Positions 1 through 6,148 of a DNA stretch of 7,306 nucleotides are shown here, piece by piece. A model generated the notes under the pieces. The model had not been told where the DNA came from. It made no database searches and was given only the letters and a program-made list of their open reading frames with translations. Both the position numbers and the translations under genes were made by a program. Numbering within the stretch: the stretch's first letter is position 1; every line of letters begins with the position of its first letter. The DNA comes from UBA2979 sp963694535 (GTDB taxonomy: Bacteria; Chloroflexota; Dehalococcoidia; UBA2979), in assembly GCA_963694535.1 (NCBI GenBank), contig CAVODE010000084.1:1-7306 (forward strand), written 5' to 3'.

Positions 1-1
1 C

Positions 2-667
2 GGATCTTGGGCAGGAGCTATGGGCCAGCTGCAATTTATGCCTTCGGTGTTCTCCTTGCACGCGGTAGATGGCGATGGCGATGGCAAAATCGATATATGG
101 AATAGTTTACCTGATGTGTTTAATTCAGCAGCGAACTTTCTCTCCAAGTCGGGCTGGAAGGGTGATGAACGCTGGGGAAGGGAAATATTACTTCCCCCTG
201 ACTTTGATTTCGCACTCGCTGGCACTAACTCGCGCAAATCGCTGCAAGAATGGAGTGATATAGGGCTTTTACGAATATCAGGTACCCCGATACCGGTAGC
301 AGACATGCAGGCCTCGGTAGTTATTCCGGCAGGTGCACAGGGTCCAGCCTTCCTTGCCTATGACAATTTCAGAGTCACGCGTGTCTACAATCCACCAATT
401 TTCTATGCTCTGACGGTAGGGCATCTAGCCGATAGATTTGCCGGTGGCCCCCCAATACAGCGCATGCCGGAAAATGAACAGGCGATGAGCATCGCTCAAG
501 TTCATGAATTACAGGAATTGCTAAACGGACTTGGCTTCGATTCAGGAGAGCCAGACGGCCGAGTAGGAAGTCGAACCAGAAGCGCCATTCGAGCGTATCA
601 AGAGCAACAGGGTTTGCCGATGGACAGCTACGCATCGATATCTCTGCTGGAAGCCCTGCGCAGTTAA
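2..667 (+). CDS. Lytic murein transglycosylase, MltB/SLT_2 family, with C-terminal peptidoglycan-binding domain (5' partial)
   Basis: This is the C-terminal 221 residues of a periplasmic or outer-membrane enzyme that cleaves the glycan strand of peptidoglycan to give 1,6-anhydromuropeptides. The reading frame is open from base 2, and the first residues read G-S-W-A-G-A-M-G-Q-L-Q-F-M-P-S, the MltB-family motif that lies downstream of the catalytic glutamate. The ATG at base 20 is therefore internal, and the true start and catalytic Glu lie outside the window. About ten residues after that motif comes the acidic loop D-G-D-G-D-G-K-I-D-I-W-N, matching the EF-hand-like calcium site of the E. coli Slt35/MltB family. 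The last ~55 residues (from I-A-Q-V-H-E-L-Q) form a PG_binding_1 domain with the usual L-x-x-L-G-F, G-E-P-D-G-x-x-G and T-R-x-A-I-x-x-Y-Q signature. The gene ends 72 bases before ctaA on the same strand; nothing in that gap looks like a strong terminator or promoter. Family assignment is firm; the exact subfamily is not. Confidence 0.93.
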   Translation, partial: GSWAGAMGQLQFMPSVFSLHAVDGDGDGKIDIWNSLPDVFNSAANFLSKSGWKGDERWGREILLPPDFDFALAGTNSRKSLQEWSDIGLLRISGTPIPVADMQASVVIPAGAQGPAFLAYDNFRVTRVYNPPIFYALTVGHLADRFAGGPPIQRMPENEQAMSIAQVHELQELLNGLGFDSGEPDGRVGSRTRSAIRAYQEQQGLPMDSYASISLLEALRS

Positions 668-739
668 AACTATCAACAATAATTTTATTAGAATTGGCTT
701 TGTCCAAGTTGGGCTTATTCAGAGGTCTTCTCAGGTTTT

Positions 740-1780
740 ATGATTATGGAAACAGATAACCCCACTCTTAAACGCTATCGTCGCATGGCTTGGATAACCA
801 TAGCTGCGGTTTATTTTTTAATTTTGGTAGGTGCCACAGTGCGCGCATCAGGTTCTGGTATGGGCTGTCCAGATTGGCCTACATGTTTTGGTAGTTGGGT
901 TCCACCGACGAGCGAAGCGCAGTTGCCAGTGAACTATCAGGAGATATATGCGGAGCTAGGTTACTCTGACACGCGTTTCAACGTGGTTAAGACCTGGACG
1001 GAATATGCTAATAGGCTGCTAGGTGTAAGTATTGGTTTCTTAATATTCCTAACAGCTATCTACTCCTGGTCCTGCCGAGCGCATGACACACGGATATTTA
1101 AAGCGTCAGTCGCAGCTTTCCTAATGGTGGGTTTTCAAGGATGGCTTGGTTCCAAGGTGGTGAGTTCGAACCTACTGCCCGGGATGATCACTATACATAT
1201 GCTGGTGGCGTTAGCAATTGTAGGCACGCTGCTCTACGCAGTCGCGCAAGCGCGGAGGGGGATCATGGCTTCACAGTCCGTGGGTAACATAGATCAGCGC
1301 TTTGGAAAATGGCTTTATATAGTACTTGGGCTCACGGTCTTGCAGGTGGCTATGGGAACACAGGTTCGGGAGATGACAGACTTTATACGTGAATCCCAAG
1401 GTGAAGAGCTGCGGTCGAGCTGGATAGACGCAATGCCTTGGTTTTTTTATGTGCACAGAAGTTTTTCCGCTGTTGTTCTCTTTGCTAATTTGTGGCTTGC
1501 TCGGTTATTGGTGATGTCGCTAGGATGGCAGCATACACTGAGTAGGCTCACCCTAACTATGATCTGTGTAATAGGTGCTGCTGTGTTTTCAGGGGCGGCC
1601 TTGGGTCACTTAGGGATGCCAGCGCTTGTTCAACCTACGCATTTATTAGCAGCATCTTTGCTCTTCGGGTTGCAGTTTTTAATTTGGATGAGCTATCGGC
1701 ATTCACGCGACGGTAATATTAGTAATTCTTCTTCAAAGAGTGATTTTAATTTGCCGGTAGGCGACGAAGTTACAGTTTAA
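740..1780 (+). CDS. ctaA: Haem A synthase (CtaA/COX15 family)
   Basis: CtaA oxidises the C8 methyl group of haem O to the formyl group of haem A, in the cytoplasmic membrane, for aa3-type cytochrome oxidases. The 346-residue product has about eight hydrophobic segments. The first outer loop holds the motif G-S-G-M-G-C-P-D-W-P-T-C (residues 38-49), with the cysteine pair C43/C49 typical of one class of bacterial haem A synthases. The conserved haem-ligand histidines appear as H153 (T-I-H-M), H239 (V-H-R-S) and H301 (P-T-H-L). The first helix-pair position reads E88-Y-A-N91-R, so asparagine stands where B. subtilis CtaA has its fourth histidine (E-x-x-H). The loop P-P-T-S-E-A-Q-L-P-V-N-Y after the cysteines resembles, from memory, Bacteroidetes-type sequences. 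The start is ambiguous: ATG 740 and ATG 746 are both in frame behind the weak AGG at 733-735. The next gene begins 18 bases downstream, suggesting one transcript. No oxidase subunit or ctaB lies in the window. Confidence 0.93.
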   Translation: MIMETDNPTLKRYRRMAWITIAAVYFLILVGATVRASGSGMGCPDWPTCFGSWVPPTSEAQLPVNYQEIYAELGYSDTRFNVVKTWTEYANRLLGVSIGFLIFLTAIYSWSCRAHDTRIFKASVAAFLMVGFQGWLGSKVVSSNLLPGMITIHMLVALAIVGTLLYAVAQARRGIMASQSVGNIDQRFGKWLYIVLGLTVLQVAMGTQVREMTDFIRESQGEELRSSWIDAMPWFFYVHRSFSAVVLFANLWLARLLVMSLGWQHTLSRLTLTMICVIGAAVFSGAALGHLGMPALVQPTHLLAASLLFGLQFLIWMSYRHSRDGNISNSSSKSDFNLPVGDEVTV

Positions 1781-1798
1781 AGTTCAGGGACAGGCAAA

Positions 1799-3094
1799 AT
1801 GGTTAATAAAGAATTCGATATTGTAGTGTTCGGTGCGACTAGCTTCGTCGGTAAAATTCTCTGTAACTATCTAGCAAACGAATACACTGAGCCGAATTTA
1901 ACCTGGGCTATGGCTGCTCGTTCAAAGGGAAAATTAAATGAACTGAAAGCTTCGTTAGGAGGGAAAGCAGCAGCGATTTCTCTCATTATTGCAGACTCCT
2001 CAGATGAGCAGACACTGCAATCTATGTGTGAGAAGACGGAGCTCGTCATCTCCACGGTTGGTCCTTATGCCTTGTATGGTGAGTTGCTGGTAAAGACTTG
2101 TTGTCAACTCGGTACTGACTACTGTGACCTCACTGGTGAGCCGCAATGGATCCGCCGAATGATTAACCGTTACGAAGGTGATGCAAAGCGTAGCGGTGCT
2201 AGAATAGTGAACTGCTGCGGATTCGATTCCATTCCTTCTGACTTAGGTGTTAAGTTTCTGCAAGATCATGCGCTGCGACAATTTGGTAGCTATTGCGATG
2301 CGGTTAAACTGCGTGTGAAGACTTTAAGGGGTGGTGCGTCGGGAGGAACTATAGCCAGTGCTCTAAACCTTTATAAGGAAGCATCTACCGATCCGGGAAT
2401 TCGTAAGGAAATGCGAGATCCCTATTCACTCTGTCCGGTGGAGCATACTTTTGCGGCGCGCCAGCACAACGTATCTGTGGAATTTGATGAGGATTTTGAC
2501 TCATGGGCAGGCCCGTTTATCATGGCGTCTATTAATACTCGGGTTGTGTTGCGCAGCAATGCGCTGCTCGATGGACACTATCATGAAAATTTTAAGTATG
2601 ACGAAGCAATGCTCACCAGTGTGGGAAAGAAAGGTGAAAAAGCGGCGAAGAGAATATCCACAGGCACAAAAGTGTCGATGTTTATGATGGCTTTCTCCCC
2701 CATGCGCTGGTTGGCGACTCGTCTCTTCCTGCCTAGCCCAGGAGAGGGTCCAACTCCAGAACAACAGTTAAAGGGCTGCTATGATTTGCGGTTGCTTGGA
2801 AGGACTCCGCGGGGGGAGAGTGTGAGCGTTAAGGTAAGCGGTGATCGTGATCCTGGCTATGGATCCACGGCAAAAATGTTGGCTCAGGCTGGAATAAGTC
2901 TGCGACGTGATGTTGATGAGAGTGAAGTCGGTGGTGGTTTCTGGACGCCAGCAACTGTATTTAATGACAAGCTGATTACGCGCCTAATAGACCATGCCGG
3001 AATGGGCTTTGAATTAGAATCTCTATCGCCGGTAATGGCTAAAATCGATAAATCGACCGTGTTCGCAGTTGATGAGCCTGTTTCTCTCAGCTAA
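1799..3094 (+). CDS. Saccharopine dehydrogenase-like NAD(P)-binding oxidoreductase (trans-acting enoyl reductase family)
   Basis: The 431-residue product has an N-terminal Rossmann fold: the nucleotide-binding loop G-A-T-S-F-V-G (residues 12-18), the A-A-R-S segment after the second strand (39-42, expected to discriminate NADP), S-T-V-G-P-Y (85-90) and Y-C-D-L-T-G-E (108-114). The G-F-D-S-I-P-S-D block (141-148) follows. This order and length (family about 400-430 residues) match the saccharopine-dehydrogenase-like group that contains human SCCPDH and the mycobacterial trans-acting enoyl reductases (Rv2953 type). It is not a lysine-pathway saccharopine dehydrogenase by context. Known family members are linked to lipid metabolism, so reduction of a lipid or acyl substrate is an inference; the actual substrate is unknown. 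A ribosome binding site (CAGGGACAGG, 1785-1794) precedes the ATG, and the 18-base gap after ctaA suggests co-transcription. I see no clear hairpin terminator after the stop. Confidence 0.9.
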   Translation: MVNKEFDIVVFGATSFVGKILCNYLANEYTEPNLTWAMAARSKGKLNELKASLGGKAAAISLIIADSSDEQTLQSMCEKTELVISTVGPYALYGELLVKTCCQLGTDYCDLTGEPQWIRRMINRYEGDAKRSGARIVNCCGFDSIPSDLGVKFLQDHALRQFGSYCDAVKLRVKTLRGGASGGTIASALNLYKEASTDPGIRKEMRDPYSLCPVEHTFAARQHNVSVEFDEDFDSWAGPFIMASINTRVVLRSNALLDGHYHENFKYDEAMLTSVGKKGEKAAKRISTGTKVSMFMMAFSPMRWLATRLFLPSPGEGPTPEQQLKGCYDLRLLGRTPRGESVSVKVSGDRDPGYGSTAKMLAQAGISLRRDVDESEVGGGFWTPATVFNDKLITRLIDHAGMGFELESLSPVMAKIDKSTVFAVDEPVSLS

Positions 3095-3421
3095 TTAATA
3101 GGGATCCGACGATAATTGGCACGGCAGTCTTACGCATAATAGGACACTATTCTCTAAAATTTTTATTCTATGAGCTCCGCATTAATCATCCCCCGTGTCC
3201 TTAAGCAATGGAAAATTCGATTAATCTAGTGATTTAATTAGGAACAGAGGAAACGTGGGATGTTCTTGGTATGGCACCATGGGTGAAGTCTGATTTTAAG
3301 CCCTAGAGAATTCTACCTGAGAAAATATTATGCATTCTTCAATCGATCAGTGGGTCCTTTGAACTTTGTCAGTTGATCGGTTATTGTCATACTTGCTAGC
3401 ACATAATTGTAGGAATTCCTT
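3095..3421. other. 327-base intergenic region before the AraC-type regulator
   Basis: No gene is supported here. The region is AT-rich and contains only ORFs of a dozen codons or fewer, such as a 12-codon GTG ORF at 3255. I see no GC-rich stem followed by a T run that would end the ctaA operon. A copy of the hexamer GATCGA-like element (CGATCA at 3344-3349, TGATCG at 3374-3379) forms a loose inverted pair 24 bases apart. The right end holds the likely promoter of the regulator gene. Confidence 0.7.
3366..3393 (+). promoter_or_regulatory. Candidate promoter of the AraC-type regulator, overlapping a TTGTCA direct repeat
   Basis: TTGTCA (3366-3371, four or five matches to the -35 consensus) is followed after 16 bases by CATACT (3388-3393, a weak -10). 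Transcription would start near 3400 and give a leader of about 22 bases. A second TTGTCA (3384-3389) lies exactly 18 bases after the first and overlaps the proposed -10. Such a direct repeat could be an operator for an autoregulating AraC-type protein, which usually binds direct repeats about two helical turns apart. This rests on eye matching only. Confidence 0.3.
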
Positions 3422-3424
3422 TTG
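3411..3424 (+). promoter_or_regulatory. Ribosome binding site and TTG start of the AraC-type regulator
   Basis: AGGAA at 3411-3415 lies six bases before the TTG at 3422. No in-frame ATG or GTG near the start of the hydrophobic N-terminus fits as well, so this gene probably starts at the rare codon TTG, consistent with low expression. Confidence 0.65.
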
Positions 3425-4519
3425 CCAAACCCACTTTTTCTTTTTACTGTACAGATTGTAGCGATAATTGCCGTCATTCTCCTAGCCGCGGGTTACTTGA
3501 AGGCTGAACCGCGTGCGGGAAGTGCTAGGGTGTTTTGCCTAATGGCGGTATTCATAATTTGCTATCTATTGAATGGAATGGCAGGCCAGCATATCGATCC
3601 GCAGTTTCGACTAGACCTAACTCAATGGCAATTGATAATAGAGATAGGTGTGAGTGCGGTTCCGGGACTGTTCATGATCTATTGTTTTCTAGTCTTTCAA
3701 GAACAACAGAAATTCCCAAATTTGTTGATTTTTGCATTTGCTACTCAAGTATTTTTTGACTCTATTCTTTCGGGCGTACCTCTTTACTCTAGTAGCAGTA
3801 TTAGTCTGGATTCACTAACATTCCTAATCGCCTGTATGGATTTCATACAGTTGACATTCGTTGCCTCCGCGATGATTTGGACTCTCAAAGGCTGGGGGGC
3901 AGATTTAGTAGATGATCGCAGGATTCTGCGATGGTTCATTATTGGTGTGCAGGGTGCACTTATCTTCAGTGTTGTATTTGTTGAAAGTTTTCTGCTTGAC
4001 GGTAGTTCAAATAGCTATGCTACTGCCCAGACAATTATTGTTAGCTCGGTAGCATTCTTAGCTATGGGTATGTTACTGGTGGCGATGCGTTTTGATTATG
4101 TTTCGCTTGGGAATGTGGTTCGCAAGGTCGCAGAACTGACAGAGGAAGCGGAGCCAGAAAATGGAGCCCCGTTTGATAATGACAGTTTCAATAAAATATT
4201 CGAAGAAGGAAAAATGTACAGGGAGGCCGGCTTGACAATTTCAATGTTGGCAAAAAAATTAAATCTTCCCGAATATAGATTGAGGGCCTTTATTCACAAG
4301 CAATTAGGCTATAGAAACTTTAATGCAATGCTGCATAAATACCGCATCGCAGATGCTGGTGAAGCGCTAGTAGATAAGGGTAAACCGAATTTACCTGTGC
4401 TGACGATAGCTCTTTCTGTAGGCTATCAATCGATCACGCCATTCAACAATGCTTTTCGCCAGATAATGGGTGTGACTCCTTCCGAGTACCGAAAACAAGA
4501 AATCTTAGCAAAATCCTAA
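3422..4519 (+). CDS. AraC-family transcriptional regulator with an N-terminal multi-pass membrane domain
   Basis: The 365-residue product has two parts. Residues ~5-225 form about seven hydrophobic segments (roughly 5-26, 37-55, 71-92, 100-118, 130-152, 168-188, 200-222), so the sensor half lies in the cytoplasmic membrane. Residues ~262-358 form an AraC-type double helix-turn-helix domain: the first helix pair around G-L-T-I-S-M-L-A-K-K-L-N-L-P-E-Y-R-L, then H-K-Y-R-I-A-D-A, and the second around V-L-T-I-A-L-S-V-G-Y-Q-S-I-T-P-F-N-N-A-F, ending in the family signature G-V-T-P-S-E-Y-R-K. A linker rich in Glu (residues ~236-262) joins them. The architecture implies a one-component system that reads a membrane or periplasmic signal and binds DNA directly; the ligand is unknown. 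The nearest same-strand targets are the membrane genes that start 127 bases downstream. Function as a regulator is firm; its targets are inferred from position. Confidence 0.92.
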   Translation: MPNPLFLFTVQIVAIIAVILLAAGYLKAEPRAGSARVFCLMAVFIICYLLNGMAGQHIDPQFRLDLTQWQLIIEIGVSAVPGLFMIYCFLVFQEQQKFPNLLIFAFATQVFFDSILSGVPLYSSSSISLDSLTFLIACMDFIQLTFVASAMIWTLKGWGADLVDDRRILRWFIIGVQGALIFSVVFVESFLLDGSSNSYATAQTIIVSSVAFLAMGMLLVAMRFDYVSLGNVVRKVAELTEEAEPENGAPFDNDSFNKIFEEGKMYREAGLTISMLAKKLNLPEYRLRAFIHKQLGYRNFNAMLHKYRIADAGEALVDKGKPNLPVLTIALSVGYQSITPFNNAFRQIMGVTPSEYRKQEILAKS

Positions 4520-4603
4520 GTTATGGAATTCATCTTGCTTTGATATATTTGACATCATTGCGGTGGACTATGTGCGTAAGGATGTTTATTCTTCAGTAAA
4601 AAT

Positions 4604-4618
4604 AATATTCAGAATATT
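4604..4618. promoter_or_regulatory. 15-base palindrome upstream of the membrane-protein operon (candidate operator)
   Basis: AATATTC-A-GAATATT is a perfect inverted repeat with seven-base arms around a single central A. It lies 28 bases before the chosen GTG start, within an AT-rich gap of 127 bases between the regulator and the first membrane gene. Its symmetry is seen directly; a role as an operator, or as part of a -10 region, is inference. It is too AT-rich and lacks a T tract, so it is not a convincing terminator for the regulator gene. Confidence 0.4.
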
Positions 4619-4646
4619 TATTCTAAGAAGCAAGGGGTCTATCGGC

Positions 4647-5219
4647 GTGATAAATGAGTTATTACTGCAAGTTGCTCAGTATTTAGAAGCGCAGGAATAT
4701 AGCCAAATGTTGGTTTCGGGCTATTACAGCTGGAACTGGCTTGAAGCAACTCACGTTCTCACATTGATGATTAGTATTGGCTCTCTCTTCATCATTGATT
4801 TTCGCATGCTCGGTTGGGTACTGCCTGATGTCTCAGCAACCGCTATTGCCGATAGATTGCATAAACCAATGATTATTGGTTTTGCCATCATGTTTATCAC
4901 CGGGATATTGCTGGTGTATGCGAAGCCAGTTGAAAACGTTCAGAGCCTCTGGTTTCGCATTAAAATGATACTGTTGGTATTGGCCTTTATTAATGCTTGG
5001 GTTTTTAATTCGAGGATGAGAGAGGCAGACGGGACCTGGGATTCAGCTCGTGTCGCACCGAAGCCATTGCGAACAGGTGCGATTATATCTCTTTGTCTTT
5101 GGTGCGGTGTTGTTGCTATGGGCCGTTTTATTCCTTACGACTGGGTAGATTGTCCAAAAGTGAGCAACACTGCACTTCTTTGGGCTTCAGGTTGCGTGGA
5201 ACAACTGAACGCGCTGTAG
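4647..5219 (+). CDS. Multi-pass membrane protein, DUF6644-like (first of two tandem paralogues)
   Basis: The 190-residue product has about four membrane helices (roughly 34-50, 74-92, 103-121, 142-160). From memory it resembles the uncharacterised DUF6644 family. Marked positions are H36 in W-L-E-A-T-H at the first helix, D51-F-R53-M-L-G56 just after it, H72 before the second helix, T85-G-I within it, F-R-I-K106-M at the third, and G-R-F-I (159-162) closing the fourth. The next gene repeats this pattern with identical spacing. Two histidines near one membrane face could bind haem b, but no C-x-x-C-H or other proof is present, so the function is unknown. The start was set at GTG 4647 because AAGGGG (4633-4637 region, about nine bases upstream) precedes it; a longer in-frame version from 4563 has no ribosome binding site, adds 28 residues absent from the paralogue core and would cover the palindrome. 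The gap to the next gene is 31 bases. Confidence 0.82.
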   Translation: MINELLLQVAQYLEAQEYSQMLVSGYYSWNWLEATHVLTLMISIGSLFIIDFRMLGWVLPDVSATAIADRLHKPMIIGFAIMFITGILLVYAKPVENVQSLWFRIKMILLVLAFINAWVFNSRMREADGTWDSARVAPKPLRTGAIISLCLWCGVVAMGRFIPYDWVDCPKVSNTALLWASGCVEQLNAL

Positions 5220-5250
5220 AGAGTTAGTCGAATAAAATTCGGAGTTTTAG

Positions 5251-5838
5251 ATGTTAAGTAATTTTCTGAGTAATTATAGGAGCGTGACGAGCCTGGCATT
5301 CATTGTGCTGGCCGCTGTATTGGTAGAATTCTTCGAAGTCAGGGCATCGATCTATCCGAGCTTACTGCCATTCTTCGAATGGCTGAAATATTCCTCTTGG
5401 ATTGGCTATTTGGGGATAACGTACGGGTCAGTGTATGCAACTGTCCAAGCTGGGCATCTTATTGCCATGGCGATCATCGGCGGAACTGTATTGGTTACCG
5501 ATCTTCGATTGCTGGGAGTGCTCCTTAAGGACATTCCGTCTGAGTCCATCACTAAGGGAACTCATCAGTGTTTCAAGTATGGCTTGAGCGTAGCAATTGC
5601 TACTGGAATCTTCTGTGCAGCTGGCGTAGCCGACAAGGTTTATTACATGCCAGTGTTCTGGATTAAAATGCTAGCTTTGCTCGCAGGCTCCGGTTTCATG
5701 TTCTTTATCAAGCAACCCCTGTTGAATAGCCGACCACATAGTGAAATAGGTCCATGGACACTGAGATTACTGGCAGTGGCATCTATTTTTATATGGTTTA
5801 CAGTCGCCGCTACCGGTCGCTGGATAGGGTTCAGTTAA
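5251..5838 (+). CDS. Multi-pass membrane protein, DUF6644-like (second of two tandem paralogues)
   Basis: The 195-residue product has an extra hydrophobic N-terminal segment (12-30) and then the same four-helix core as the preceding gene. Matching positions are H69, D84-L-R86-L-L-G89, H105, T118-G-I, F-W-I-K139-M and G-R-W-I (189-192). The distances H-D (15), D-H (21) and H-K (34) are identical in both proteins, so the pair aligns without gaps over about 70 residues, which indicates an old duplication; overall identity is low outside the motifs. GGAG at 5241-5244 sits six bases before the ATG, supporting the start. The gene lies 31 bases after its paralogue and 32 before the small membrane protein, with no promoter or terminator between, so the three are probably one transcript. 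The two proteins may form a heterodimer. Function unknown; haem binding is a guess from the paired histidines. Confidence 0.86.
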   Translation: MLSNFLSNYRSVTSLAFIVLAAVLVEFFEVRASIYPSLLPFFEWLKYSSWIGYLGITYGSVYATVQAGHLIAMAIIGGTVLVTDLRLLGVLLKDIPSESITKGTHQCFKYGLSVAIATGIFCAAGVADKVYYMPVFWIKMLALLAGSGFMFFIKQPLLNSRPHSEIGPWTLRLLAVASIFIWFTVAATGRWIGFS

Positions 5839-5870
5839 GAGAAAACTCGGCTTAATTGCTAGGAGTAGGT

Positions 5871-6038
5871 ATGAACAATAGTAAGTGGGATGACAGAACA
5901 ATCGCGGCTGCGAGTTCTTCTGTGATTATATTGGGTGCCTTGCTGTACTACTGGGCAGGTGAGGTGCAGTCGACCGTAGAATTATTGGAATTAGCATATG
6001 GCTCATTCAAGTTTTTTAACAATCCGATGATCTTCTAA
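5871..6038 (+). CDS. Small single-pass membrane protein, 55 residues, unrecognised
   Basis: I do not recognise this protein. It has a charged N-terminus (N-N-S-K-W-D-D-R), one hydrophobic segment (about 10-29, ending Y-Y-W-A-G) and a short amphipathic tail (V-E-L-L-E-L-A-Y-G-S-F-K-F-F). ATG 5871 is preceded by AGGAG (5861-5865) at a five-base spacing, an excellent site; the in-frame TTG at 5856 lies upstream of that site and is rejected. It is the last gene of the operon, 32 bases after the second membrane paralogue and 65 bases before a strong terminator. By position it may be a small accessory subunit of whatever the two paralogues form, as seen for single-helix subunits of other membrane complexes; that is inference. 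A good ribosome binding site, correct placement and a clean membrane helix argue that it is expressed. Confidence 0.72.
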   Translation: MNNSKWDDRTIAAASSSVIILGALLYYWAGEVQSTVELLELAYGSFKFFNNPMIF

Positions 6039-6103
6039 AGTGCTGCCGAATTTGTTCGCAGCCTTATTTGGTTTTTCGATATTATGGGAATCACAAAACA
6101 AAT

Positions 6104-6139
6104 AAAAAAGGGATAGCTAAGATTAGCTATCCCTTTTTT
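6104..6139. terminator. Bidirectional intrinsic terminator between convergent operons
   Basis: Arms AAAAAAGGGATAGCTAA (6104-6120) and TTAGCTATCCCTTTTTT (6123-6139) are perfect 17-base inverted repeats around a two-base centre. In practice the GGGATAGCT/AGCTATCCC stem with a small AT loop is followed by a T run on both strands. It would end the membrane-protein operon on the + strand and the NIPSNAP gene, whose stop is only ten bases away, on the - strand. Confidence 0.93.
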
Positions 6140-6148
6140 ATGCCGCAG

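Noticed and set aside
20..22. ATG 20 as the start of the transglycosylase
   Set aside because: The codons before it (G-S-W-A-G-A) are part of the conserved MltB motif, so the gene begins left of the window.
375..707. 110-codon ORF on the - strand
   Set aside because: It overlaps the peptidoglycan-binding domain of the transglycosylase on the other strand and shows no recognisable motif.
2451..2764. Two ORFs (78 codons +, 87 codons -) inside the oxidoreductase gene
   Set aside because: Both are shadows of the well-supported 431-residue frame; their compositions (Arg/Cys/His-rich) are unlike real proteins.
3121..3170. ATAGGACACTAT hairpin after the oxidoreductase as a terminator
   Set aside because: The stem is four bases, AT-rich and separated from the T run, so it is unlikely to terminate transcription.
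3255..3293. 12-codon GTG ORF behind AGAGGAAAC in the 327-base gap
   Set aside because: Too short to judge, distant from the next gene, and without a leader-peptide pattern such as repeated codons or an attenuator hairpin.
4549..4554. Perfect TTGACA -35 hexamer after the regulator gene
   Set aside because: No acceptable -10 hexamer is present 15-19 bases downstream, so a promoter cannot be supported.
4563..4646. N-terminal extension of the first membrane paralogue from GTG 4563
   Set aside because: No ribosome binding site precedes 4563, the added 28 residues have no counterpart in the paralogue core, and the stretch is AT-rich and holds a perfect palindrome typical of non-coding DNA.
5856..5870. 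TTG start giving a 60-residue version of the small membrane protein
   Set aside because: The strong AGGAG at 5861-5865 would lie inside the gene and serves the ATG at 5871.
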